In this document: piece by piece, positions 44,183 through 53,500 of the stretch | How the letters are laid out: every line of letters begins with the position of its first letter | Numbering within the stretch: the stretch's first letter is position 1 | Assembly: GCF_000197735.1 (NCBI RefSeq) | Contig: NC_014550.1 | Location: forward strand, 1,550,001-1,614,000 | Length of the DNA: 64,000 bases | Reading direction: 5' to 3' | From: Glutamicibacter arilaitensis Re117 | Lineage (GTDB): Bacteria; Actinomycetota; Actinomycetes; Actinomycetales; Micrococcaceae | Program-made: the position numbers and the translations under genes | The notes under the pieces: model-generated | Databases searched by the model: none | What the model was told of the DNA's origin: nothing | The model's input: only the letters and a program-made list of their open reading frames with translations

Positions 44183-45851
44183 TGTGAAATTTCGTGACTT
44201 CGTGGACACTGAATCTCGTCACTTCGTGGACAATGGATCTCAATACTTTGTACACAGCTACCGGCGGCTCCCCTTCGAGCGCCGCCGGCAACAGCCAACT
44301 ACCGATAATCAAAGACCTCGGGCATGTCTTCTTCCCGCGCCTCGTACTGGGCCTGGTACTCGGCGACCTTCCGGCTCCACTGCTTTGTCGGGTTCGCCAA
44401 GCGAATTCCCCTGATCGAGTACGAGGACACAAACCGCCGATGAACACGCAACGCCACCATGGGCAACGGGAAACTCAGCACCACTTCCGCGGTATCGGGA
44501 TCCGACAAGATGAATTCGTCTTCGGTGATGGTCCTCAGGAACTGGCGTCCAGCATAGGTCTGCGGCAGGGAGATCTGCTTGCCACGATAATAGGCTTGGC
44601 AATTATCCTTATTGACCCGCACTAGTAACTGATGGCTTTCCCGATCCATGTCAGGCTCGTGCTGCTCCGTGAGCTTCTTCAGGATGTCGCCAGTTTTCGA
44701 AACGACAACATCCGCGCGATTCGCCGCCGAGCTTCCGATTCGACGCTTCATCAGGTATTCAGCGGCCTTCGCTTCCAGCACCACCATCGAGATCGGCTCG
44801 GTTGCCGGCGTGTGCTCCAGCAGCTCCCAGGCCTTCTGCGGGGTTGCCTGGTTCAAGGATTGATGGGGCCGGCGCTGGTTATAATGCTCACGATAACGTC
44901 GAAGCAGCTTCTGCACGTCCGCAAGATTTTGCGGCCTGTTGGCCTTGAGGAACTGCTGAAGGGTCTGGTGCGAACGTTCATTCTTGCCCTGAGTCGTCGG
45001 CCTGCCCGGCAACCCCGTGATCGGCATTGTTCCCTGGGACGCCAGATAGGCTTCCACGATGCCGATGGTTCCGCCGCGAAGCTGATTGAACGCCTTGGAG
45101 TTATCGCTGAGGACTTCCTTGGGCGGCCCGTAGTCATTGATGGCACGTGCGAGCACCTGTTGCGCGTCACCGCTGTTCTCATGGCGTGCGTACGCGCTGG
45201 AGCCCACGTCGAATCGGGTCGCATCGTCAATGAGCTGGTAGACGGTCACCACCTGATCGGAATGGGTTCTGAACTCGAACGCGTCGAGTTGCCACAACGC
45301 CATGGCAGCAGAGCGCGCGAAGGGAACGTACGAGGATTTCGGGCGCTTGCGCGGACTGCGCTCAACATGCCCCACACTGGCCAGCAGCCGCGCAATGGTC
45401 GCCACGGACGGGATCTGGCCACCAGGAAACTCGTCCAGGATGGTCGCTTCGTAATGGATGGTCTTCGGTCCGTAGTCCCACCCATCCTTTTTGAGTTCCT
45501 TGCGGATCCTGACCAGCTCATTGATCACGTCGGGACCGTAGCGTCTGGAGGGTAGTTTCGGGGCTCTGGAGCGCGGGTGGAGCGCGCCGGCTGATTCTTG
45601 TGTGGCTCGTTCGCGGATGCGGTAGAAGATGCTTCGCGAGATTTTCTGGGTCTTGCAGAATTCGCTGATGCTCAGGGCCTCGGGCTGTGTGGGATCGAAA
45701 CTGATGATCATCGCGCGCAGGCGTGGAGAGAGTGCGTTAGGCATGCGATTGAGCGTGCCAGAAAATCACGTCTCGAATGTCCACGAAGGTATGAGACATC
45801 GTGTCCACGATGTCATGAGATCGTGTGTCCACAAAGTCTTGAGACAGGACA
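44183..45851 (-). mobile_element. IS481-like insertion sequence (about 1.67 kb) with 14-15 bp target duplication
   Basis: GTGCGCGTATCGGGT occurs at 44169-44183 and again at 45852-45866, directly flanking the element. The ends contain repeated GACTTnGTGGACA-type blocks in inverted orientation (TGTGAAATTTCGTGACTTCG at left; GTCCACAAAGTCTTGAGACA at right), with additional internal copies. The long target duplication fits the IS481 family, where duplications of 4-15 bp are known. Confidence 0.85.
44299..45744 (-). CDS. IS481 family transposase (DDE integrase type)
   Basis: 481 aa. The N-terminal HTH region has LSISEFCKTQKISRSIFYRIR and a second HTH near VATIARLLASVGHVERSPRK. The rve integrase core begins at WQLDAFEF, with DNSKAFNQLRGG for the second Asp and GKNERSHQTLQQFL for the Glu. 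The NQRRPHQSLNQATP tail is typical of the IS481/IS3 group. It also carries about 150 extra C-terminal residues (VNKDNCQAYYRGKQISLPQTYAG). The gene is intact within its element. Confidence 0.92.
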   Translation of the reverse strand: MPNALSPRLRAMIISFDPTQPEALSISEFCKTQKISRSIFYRIRERATQESAGALHPRSRAPKLPSRRYGPDVINELVRIRKELKKDGWDYGPKTIHYEATILDEFPGGQIPSVATIARLLASVGHVERSPRKRPKSSYVPFARSAAMALWQLDAFEFRTHSDQVVTVYQLIDDATRFDVGSSAYARHENSGDAQQVLARAINDYGPPKEVLSDNSKAFNQLRGGTIGIVEAYLASQGTMPITGLPGRPTTQGKNERSHQTLQQFLKANRPQNLADVQKLLRRYREHYNQRRPHQSLNQATPQKAWELLEHTPATEPISMVVLEAKAAEYLMKRRIGSSAANRADVVVSKTGDILKKLTEQHEPDMDRESHQLLVRVNKDNCQAYYRGKQISLPQTYAGRQFLRTITEDEFILSDPDTAEVVLSFPLPMVALRVHRRFVSSYSIRGIRLANPTKQWSRKVAEYQAQYEAREEDMPEVFDYR

Positions 45852-45865
45852 GTGCGCGTATCGGG

Positions 45866-46217
45866 TAGCACCAATGTAGGGATCGGGTAGCGCTTTTCGA
45901 ATGTTGACGGCAAGATGATCCTGACATCTACGACACCGAAGTCGTGGCCGTCGAAAGGAATCACCCGTCATGGCTGATTACCGCAAAATCATGCTCCTGC
46001 TCTTGCAGGGGCGTTCCTACCGGCAGGTGCACACGCTGCTGAATTGTTCGCATCGTACGATTTCCAAAGCTCGTCAGGTTTTGGACGAACAAGGGTTCAC
46101 CACACAAGCTCAGCTCAAAGAGCTCAGTGATGAAGACCTGGAGCGCTGCTTCACCGATGGACGCAGAGCTGTGTCCGCGAGCTTCGTCCCGATTGATATC
46201 GAAGCGGTGATCAAAGC
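45866..46217 (+). mobile_element. IS21-family remnant, left end plus start of istA
   Basis: It continues the tip at 44157-44182 beyond the IS481 insertion: terminal repeat-like GATCGGGTAGCGC, then istA from ATG 45970. The element is cut at 46217 by ISL3 copy B2, and nothing resembling the rest of istA or istB lies on the other side, so the larger part was lost. Confidence 0.7.
45970..46217 (+). pseudogene. Truncated IS21 istA transposase
   Basis: ATG 45970 follows GAAAGGAA and reads MADYRKIMLLLLQGRSYRQV, then LLNCSHRTISKARQVLDEQG, the N-terminal HTH of IstA proteins. After about 83 residues it runs into ISL3 copy B2 (46218). The catalytic domain and the partner IstB are absent from the window. 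Confidence 0.8.
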
Positions 46218-47633
46218 GGCTCTTCAAGTTTTAGCGTGGTGAGCCCGAAAAATAAGTAAGGCCCGCAGTCCTCTGCGAAAATGGATGTTGTCTAGACAAA
46301 CCATCAGCAAGGAACTACGAGCCGTGTTTAAGGATACCGGTGGAAACGACGCTGCGTCGATTCTTCTCAACCTCACTGACTACCGCGTCATCGACGCAAC
46401 CCAAGAACCAGCCGGACGACAAGTCCTTATCGAGCCCAAAGCCACAGAGGCAGCCTGTCCAACTTGTGGGGTGATCACCACCCGCATCCACGCCAGACCA
46501 GTGCACCGGGTCAAAGACCTCCCAACCGGTGGCAACGACATTAAGGTCCTGGTGCGTAAACGCCGGATGGCCTGCCAAGAGACCGCCTGCGAACGCCGCT
46601 CGTTCGTGCAAACCACCGAACAGCTACCGTTGAGGGCCAGAATCACTACCAGGCTCTCTCAAAAGCTCGTGGACGAGATGAGCTGCGAACTGCGAGCCGT
46701 GTCCAGGGTCGCTTCTGCGTACCAAGTTTCCTGGCCAACCGTGATGGCAAGAGTGAACATGGTCGGTGAGCTTGTAGGCAACGTGGACCGCATGTTCATC
46801 CGCCGCCTCGGTATTGATGAGCACCGTTTTCGTAAGGTCCGCTACGCACGCGGCCGCACCGGGAAAGTGGTCCGTATTGAGCCGTGGTCTATTGTCTTCA
46901 CCGACCTGGATACCGGAAAAATTCTAGATATTGTGGACGGACGACGCTGTGCAGCGGTGAAGAAGTGGTTGAAGTCCCGGCCACGGTACTGGCGTCAACG
47001 AGTACAGTACGTGGCCATTGACATGTCTGCTGAGTTCCGCAAAGCGGTGCGGGAGAACCTGCCGAAAGCAAAGATCAGCGTGGACCATTTTCATGTCATT
47101 CAGCGGGCGAATCTCATGATTACTCAGGTGCGCCGGCGTCGCTCCCACGAGGTGCTCCAGCGCCGAGGAAGGGCCGCTGATCCGGCCTACAAGTATCGGA
47201 AACTGTTGACCTGCAATTTGGAGAACTTGTCGATTAGGCAAGTTGAGCGGCTGAAGTTGATCCTTGAAGCAGATCCTGAGCTGGGCGTGATTTATGGGAT
47301 TAAGGAACACGTGCGGGAGCTGTTGAAAACCAGGGATATCCATGATTTTCAATCGAGGTGGGCGGTGCTGGAGAAATCGGTGAAGACAACGAAAATGGTG
47401 GAAGCGAAGTCGTTGTTCCGGACGCTGACTGCGTGGAGGCGCGAGTTGCTGGTGTTCATTCGTACGCGGTTGACGAATGCTCGGAGCGAGGCGGCGAACC
47501 TGACGGCGAAGAACTTGAAACGGATCGGTCGGGGTTATCGGAATCATGGTCATTACCGGGTCAGGATATTGTTATACACGGCGGGGCTACGGCCGTGCTG
47601 AGCATCCTGCACCACGCTTAAACTCGAAGAGCC
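46218..47633 (+). mobile_element. ISL3-family insertion sequence, copy B2 (1,416 bp), no matching target duplication
   Basis: Ends GGCTCTTCAAGTTTTAGCGT (46218) and ACGCTTAAACTCGAAGAGCC (47633) are inverted repeats. The left flank ATCAAAGC and the right flank ACTATATT differ, so the usual 8-bp duplication is missing. This points to a deletion or recombination that joined unrelated sequences around the element. The transposase is intact. Confidence 0.9.
46324..47601 (+). CDS. ISL3 family transposase (copy B2)
   Basis: 425 aa from GTG 46324, matching the start used for copy B1. It is very similar to B1 through the whole length (LGIDEHRFRKVRYARGRTGK, YVAIDMSAEFRKAVRENLPK, KISVDHFHVIQRANLMI, TNARSEAANLTAKNLKR) with scattered substitutions. 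The zinc-binding segment CPTCGVITTRIHARP is intact. It looks functional, despite the lack of a target duplication around its element. Confidence 0.94.
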   Translation: MFKDTGGNDAASILLNLTDYRVIDATQEPAGRQVLIEPKATEAACPTCGVITTRIHARPVHRVKDLPTGGNDIKVLVRKRRMACQETACERRSFVQTTEQLPLRARITTRLSQKLVDEMSCELRAVSRVASAYQVSWPTVMARVNMVGELVGNVDRMFIRRLGIDEHRFRKVRYARGRTGKVVRIEPWSIVFTDLDTGKILDIVDGRRCAAVKKWLKSRPRYWRQRVQYVAIDMSAEFRKAVRENLPKAKISVDHFHVIQRANLMITQVRRRRSHEVLQRRGRAADPAYKYRKLLTCNLENLSIRQVERLKLILEADPELGVIYGIKEHVRELLKTRDIHDFQSRWAVLEKSVKTTKMVEAKSLFRTLTAWRRELLVFIRTRLTNARSEAANLTAKNLKRIGRGYRNHGHYRVRILLYTAGLRPC

Positions 47634-47732
47634 ACTATATTGAAGCGGCTCTGGCGTTTTAGTTAGGCGCTCATCCCAAGATGATGGATATACTTGGATA
47701 GCCATTCTCTAATCTCATTTTGGGAGTACTTC

Positions 47733-48140
47733 GTGTCACGCAGTTCGTATGTGAAAATCGCCGCAAAGCTAGCACCTGTAGCTGCCGTCGCATTATTTTT
47801 GACAGCAGGCGTAGTATCGCTTTTCAGTTTGCGCTTTGCGCTCTTAGCTCTGTCTGTTGGCCTCGCAGCAACAGTGGTTAGTTCATTGCTACGTCAGAAA
47901 CAGTCTCTTCATGACACTCGTACGGTCGTGCGTCAGGAACTTCGTGGTGTGAGTCTTGGAGCGGCACCAAGCGCTGATGCTTCGACGAATGAAGCGTCAA
48001 AGCGACTCGTTGATATTGCTGACAAGTTGTCGCGTGAGCAGAGTCCGGTCGCGCGCGAACTGCATATCAAAACTGTCGAAGAAATTCGCTTCCTTCAAGC
48101 TCAACTTGATTCGTATTTCAAAGGCGGACAGCAGAACTAA
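47733..48140 (+). CDS. Small membrane protein at the head of the second glycan cluster
   Basis: 135 aa from GTG 47733, with TTGGGAG seven bases upstream; a TTG 13 codons earlier lacks such a site. Two hydrophobic helices (LAPVAAVALFLTAGVVSLF and FALLALSVGLAATVVSSLL) are followed by a charged, probably coiled-coil tail (ASKRLVDIADKLSREQSPV ... KTVEEIRFLQAQLDSYF). No family is recognised. It precedes a run of six glycosyltransferase-type genes and may anchor or organise them at the membrane; this is inference. Confidence 0.6.
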   Translation: MSRSSYVKIAAKLAPVAAVALFLTAGVVSLFSLRFALLALSVGLAATVVSSLLRQKQSLHDTRTVVRQELRGVSLGAAPSADASTNEASKRLVDIADKLSREQSPVARELHIKTVEEIRFLQAQLDSYFKGGQQN

Positions 48141-48203
48141 CTGCGAGTCAACTAAATATATGCCGTAATTTTCGGCAGTTTTGATACTCAGGGAGAGCAC
48201 TAC

Positions 48204-50015
48204 ATGAACGCACCTATCGTTAGAATTCTTGATCATGAGATCTCAAGAACGATCACCCCCCAGGAATCGGGTACTTCCCGAGGGTCAAGGGGAATAGATA
48301 ACGCCGCTGAAATCACCCGAGCGCTTGAGGCTGCTTCATTTCTCAATACGCCAGGTAATTTTGCGCTGGATCTATCTTTAGGGTCAGCAGACTATAGTGA
48401 GATTTCTTTGAATTCTTGGAGCGTACGACATCGTTTCCTAGCACTAGAAATCTATCTCCGTGCTTCAGTTATTGCACTAGTCGAAAAGGTCGGGCTTGAT
48501 ACTTTCGATGATTCGATCGTGTTTGCCACCGAGGGTCCCACGGCTGTGCGTGCAGCTGCCGAGAAATACATTGTGGATATCAGATCGCTTAGCCGTGCTC
48601 GACGCTTCGTTACAGCTAGCACGTCGCATGTGTTTCTCTCAATTGAATCGGGCCTATACGAAGAAATTAAGAGTTTTCGTTCGCGTCTGAGCAAAGACGA
48701 CAGCATTCGCTTTAATGACTTAATGGCAACTGCACCAAACCTTGAGATTGACTGGGCGCAATTAGTAGCTGAATCGAACGCGTTGGCAGTTCTATACAAC
48801 TTTTCTCCATACACCGACACTGGCGCGGTAGTCGCTTCCAAACGAATTCGAGCTAGCGGCGACACATACGATGTTATCGCTTGTAGCTTCGCGCATAGGA
48901 AGAAAATCGACAGCACGATTGATCGCATAGCCGCGCCTTATGTAGCCAGCAAGCAGTTTTTGCCAATGGTTCCCTCCTGGGCAACTTGGAGTGCCTTTAA
49001 AGCTTATGCCTTGAAATCCAGTAGGATCGCGCAGAAGAACATTGACTCAGGTAAGAAGTATGAGTATCTCTATACCCGTGCAATGTGGGCGCCTTCGCAC
49101 TACGCTGGGCTGTTACTGAAGAAAGCCAATCCGACGTTGAAATGGGTGGCAGAGTTCTCCGATCCATTGTCGTTGGATGTTGAGGGGTTGCCACGTGGTG
49201 GTGCTCCGCTGGATGATGATTTTGTAACTGACCTGGTCAAACCTATCGAAGAATCATTTGGTCCGATTCCCATGAGCGAACGAACGATCTTTGCTTTGGC
49301 TGAACTGATTGCGTACGCTCATGCAGACGAAATCGTGTTTACTAACGAACATCAGAAAACTACAATGCTTGCTCATATCTATAGCGATTCACTGCGCGCA
49401 AGGGTAGCGGCCAAGTCACTTGTAAGTAATCACCCAACGCTGCCATCCGAGTTCTATGAAGCTGAACAAGTCGATTACTCTGTTGATAACTCCAAAATTA
49501 ATCTTGCCTATTTTGGTGAATTCTACGCTACGCGAGGTCTCACTGAAATAACTACCGCGATTCGTATGCTTCCTGCAGAATATCGTCATTTAATCCGCTT
49601 GCATGTTTTCACAAACTACATTCCGGTTAGTGGCTCAGGTTCCAGACCACGCGGTATGTCGGCCAAAGCCTACAATGACCTTGTTGATAGAGCCATTAAC
49701 GGTGTGGGAGCACATGGCATCGAGAATCAAGTGACGCTCAATGGTTCATTGCCCTATTTGAAATTCTTGGCTATTACGAAAAACTTCGATTATCTGCTCG
49801 TAAACGACGCGCGCTCCGGTGAACATCACGAAGTCAATCCCTATCTTCCTTCCAAATGGAGCGATTATGCGGGCTCCGCAGCAAAGTCTTGGGCCTTTGT
49901 GGAGGACGGAAGCAGTTTGTCTCACAAACCAGCAACGATCCACACACCACTTGGTGAAGTGCAAGCAATCACAAGGGAACTCCACCGGATCATCATTGAA
50001 AAGCTAGGAGCATAG
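48204..50015 (+). CDS. GT-B-type glycosyltransferase-like protein
   Basis: 603 aa from ATG 48204, after AGGGAGAGC. The N-terminal 200 residues are helical and unrecognised. A GT-B-like part follows: WAPSHYAGLLLKKANPTLKW with VAEFSDPLSLDVEG, ADEIVFTNEHQKTTML, and LAYFGEFYATRGLTEITTAI, the last like the start of a GT4 C-terminal domain. The HEVNPYLPSKWSDYAGSA segment may bind the donor. The next gene starts two bases after the stop. It probably adds a sugar to a cell-envelope glycan. Codon use is AT-richer than in the first polysaccharide locus. Confidence 0.65.
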   Translation: MNAPIVRILDHEISRTITPQESGTSRGSRGIDNAAEITRALEAASFLNTPGNFALDLSLGSADYSEISLNSWSVRHRFLALEIYLRASVIALVEKVGLDTFDDSIVFATEGPTAVRAAAEKYIVDIRSLSRARRFVTASTSHVFLSIESGLYEEIKSFRSRLSKDDSIRFNDLMATAPNLEIDWAQLVAESNALAVLYNFSPYTDTGAVVASKRIRASGDTYDVIACSFAHRKKIDSTIDRIAAPYVASKQFLPMVPSWATWSAFKAYALKSSRIAQKNIDSGKKYEYLYTRAMWAPSHYAGLLLKKANPTLKWVAEFSDPLSLDVEGLPRGGAPLDDDFVTDLVKPIEESFGPIPMSERTIFALAELIAYAHADEIVFTNEHQKTTMLAHIYSDSLRARVAAKSLVSNHPTLPSEFYEAEQVDYSVDNSKINLAYFGEFYATRGLTEITTAIRMLPAEYRHLIRLHVFTNYIPVSGSGSRPRGMSAKAYNDLVDRAINGVGAHGIENQVTLNGSLPYLKFLAITKNFDYLLVNDARSGEHHEVNPYLPSKWSDYAGSAAKSWAFVEDGSSLSHKPATIHTPLGEVQAITRELHRIIIEKLGA

Positions 50016-50017
50016 TC

Positions 50018-50593
50018 ATGGGTTTAACTCCTCCAAGCGACAACGGATTGAACGAAGTCCTTACCAAGATTGGACGCGCATCAACTCCTCAGGTGCCGCA
50101 CAACTCTCTGGGCCTTACTTTGCCGCGTGCGCTCCGGTGTGAAAGCTGGTTGAATCAGAAAACGGATTTCTTCGGTGTGATTAGTGGCTATCTGTCCGAA
50201 AGTCTTCAAGAGCGCGATTATACAGTTGTGACGGCTACACCAGGCCTCAGTCATCATATAATGCCGGAGAATTTTGCAGGTGTCGTCGTTATTGATCGCT
50301 TAGCTTTCGATGAGGGGACCTGGTTCGGGGCAATTTCGGAGACAGCGGCTACTTTGCGGGAAGAGGTTTACGAGTTGTGTCGTAAAGCTCGGCAAAATGG
50401 TATTCCGGTTTGGTTCTTGGACCGACCAGCAACCACAGAACCTTTTGGCATAACGAGAATCAAGAGCGCGAGTGATGTCGTCATGCCCATTATCAATCCC
50501 GAAGAATTTGAAGAGGGTGCAAAGATCTCCGAATCTTTCACTTTAATTATGAGTCTTGTGGAAGCGCGCTTTGCATCGGAGAACTACAAATGA
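50018..50593 (+). CDS. Conserved-looking protein of unknown function, coupled to the giant glycosyltransferase
   Basis: 191 aa from ATG 50018. It contains LTLPRALRCESWLNQKTDFF, GVVVIDRLAFDEGTWFGAI and NGIPVWFLDRPAT, suggesting a Rossmann-like alpha/beta fold, perhaps half of a GT-B enzyme. I do not recognise the family. It follows the previous gene by two bases and overlaps the next by ATGA (50590), so the three products are made together. It may be a partner or accessory domain of the 1,663-aa protein. Confidence 0.6.
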   Translation: MGLTPPSDNGLNEVLTKIGRASTPQVPHNSLGLTLPRALRCESWLNQKTDFFGVISGYLSESLQERDYTVVTATPGLSHHIMPENFAGVVVIDRLAFDEGTWFGAISETAATLREEVYELCRKARQNGIPVWFLDRPATTEPFGITRIKSASDVVMPIINPEEFEEGAKISESFTLIMSLVEARFASENYK

Positions 50594-53500
50594 GCTTAAA
50601 CCGAAACAATATGGATGAATCTCTTTCCGCGAAGACAATTCTCTGTGTTATTGACGAAGAATCGACAAATCCCCAGGTCTATCGTCGGCTAGTTTCGACG
50701 CAGCTTAGTTCTCTTCGAGACATGGGTGCTGAACTTGTATTGTTGCACGTTGATGGACGAGCTGAATTGCTCCCCGCTGAGTACCGTTCGTTGGACGCAG
50801 AGTTACTTGTTGACAAGCCTATCGAAGGAGAATCTGATAATCAGCGTTCTCGTAAGTTGGCTCAACGTGCCGTCAAACATGGTAAGGATTCTCGCTACGA
50901 TATCGTAATCGGATTCGGCTGGACACTGAGCCGTCGAGTTGCGGGTGGACAAGCCTTGTCCAATAAATTCTGGTCAGTTGTTGACGATCCAACCGAGTCA
51001 ATTGATCGATCTGCATGGACTAATCCAACTATTGTCGATGCTTTGTATCGAGGCTCTCGCAAGGTCTTTGTTTTTAGTGATGAACGCCGATCGATCCTTG
51101 AAAATACGTCGAACGCTGCGAACGGCCGCACGTACCTGCCGGCCTTACACGCCTACCTTGATACGAGTGCTTTAAAAAAGAAGACTTATGAGCTCGGAGC
51201 GGCCACTCGCGTAATCCTACCTGGACTGACACAACCGGCTCATTACATCGATCTGCTATCTGAGCTATCAGAATTAGCGAAGTCTGGTCGCTCCTCCTAC
51301 GAATTTTTATTTGATGGTGCCGAGGAGACTTGGGGTGAACTGCAAAATGCGCCGACGACTGCCGTCGCTGCTGCAATTCCGGGCCTAAAGATACTTCGAG
51401 GTCACGAACGATTCGACGGTGAGCTTACGCTTGGGCTCGTTCCAAATACTGCGGGAGAAGAATGGCTTTCGTCCTTCCTCATCGGAGAATATCTCCGTCA
51501 TGGGGTAGTGCCAATTTCTCTTGACCGCTTCTTGTCACTAGACCATGGGAATCCCGCAGAAACTATTTCGGTAGCCGACGAACTTTCTCATCTGACAATT
51601 GACGTTGAGCGACTTGAAGATGCCAACAGAGTCATCGCCGCTGCTAATTTAGACACTGTTGGCGGACGATCCGTTGACGGCAACGAGACCGCTCCGCGAA
51701 AAGTCGTATTGGCTGGAGCCGATTTCAAATTTGCTGGTGACTTAGTAGAGTTACTTAACGAATCTCCCGACTTCGACCTTAAAATCGATCTCTGGGCAAA
51801 CAATTCCCATCCGGACCCGACTCAGAGCACACCGTTTGTCGAATGGGCGGATATCGTTATTTGCGAGTTCGCCAGCTTTAATGCCATCTGGTATTCACAG
51901 AATAAGCGTCGTAACCAGAAACTCATCGTTCGTATGCATGGCTATGAATTGCTTCAGCCATGGATTGATCAACTTGCAATCGACAACGTTGATCAAATTG
52001 TCTTCGTCTCCGAATTCTACCGTCGTAAAGCGATCGAAACGAAGGGTTGGGACGAATCCAAAACTTCTGTCATTTCGAATACAGTTGACTTTGGCGACTT
52101 ATCGCGACAGAAGTTGCCCGGTGCAGAATTCCATCTTGGGATGGCAGGGTACGTACCAATTTTGAAGCGGCCTGATCGCGCCTTGGATTTGCTCGAAGAA
52201 CTGCTGAAACACGATGATCGGTTCGTCCTCCATATGCGGGGGCATGAACCATGGAACTATCAGTGGGAATGGAAAAAACCTGCTCATCAAGCCGCTTATC
52301 GCGATTTCTACTCTCGTATAGCAACGGATGAGAATTTACGTACTCACATCTCGTTCGAGTCTTTCGGCCCGGACATGGCTGGATGGTTCAGGAAAATCGG
52401 CTGGATGCTATCGCCGAGCTATCGTGAAACTTTCCATCTGGCTCCGGTTGAAGGCATGGCAAGCGGTGCATTGCCAGTTGTTTGGGAACGAGATGGCGCA
52501 GACGAGATCTTCCCTGCCGACTATGTTGTATCTGACGTTACTGAAGCAGCTCAACTTATCCTCAGTACTATCGAGGACTGTGGGGCGTATGAGACGCGTG
52601 CGTTTGAAATACAAAGTTTTGCTGCTCGTTATTCGAGATCCACAGTAAAGTCCGAATGGATAGAGTTAATTCATTCAACGGCCGACATGGAGGTAGAAGC
52701 ACGTGGCACTTCTGCGTCTCCTCATTCCAGCCTCGAAGCCCTGATCGAACGGCACGAATCCAATAGTTCGGCGACTAGTTTACTGAACGCTGTCTCCGAA
52801 GCCTGGAGGATTCGCGATTACGCGACTGCTATCTCTTTGCTGGATGCCAACATCAAGCTGACGGCAAATGACACTGGAGAGTTGAAACAATGGGAGCATT
52901 GGGTTCGTGGCACGTTCCAAACGGCAATGAATCTCGAATCTGTATTACTTAAATCTGTCGACGGTTGCGTTTATCATCCAAGAAATGATCGCGCCGTTGT
53001 GGTGTCTAGTGAGCAGGCCGGAGCAGTAATATTAAAGTCTGCCGTTGAGGGGCTAGACACAAAGTCAATCGGCATTAAACTTCCCGTACCAGGAATCGAG
53101 CTAAGCCACGACAACGATTTGTCGAATGCCTCCGCGGTTTCAAAGGACTATCTAGTCAAATACGATGGGACCTTGCGCAGCAACTATTACTTAGTTCAGG
53201 CGGCATCGGAAATCGCTAGTATTTTCAGAGATACTTCTGCGCGCGTAGCTGTAGCTAACGGCGGGTTCTTTGAGTCGTTGGCCACGTTAGTCGCGGCACG
53301 TCGAGTAGGTATTCCTTTCATTTGGGCACCCTCAGCGAGCACGGATGCTGCCGAGTTCTTTAGTGCGTTTGATGAGATTCGTAATGACGATCCAGTTCAT
53401 GAGATCTACCAAGCGATCTTGGAGAACACGGATGCAATACTTAATTCCCAGGACCATAATGTGGTTCTGGCGTCTCTGAAACACAAGATTCCGGTATTTG

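Noticed and set aside
44632..45555. 307-codon plus-strand frame inside the IS481 element
   Set aside because: It lies opposite the transposase, which has clear DDE motifs; no independent support.
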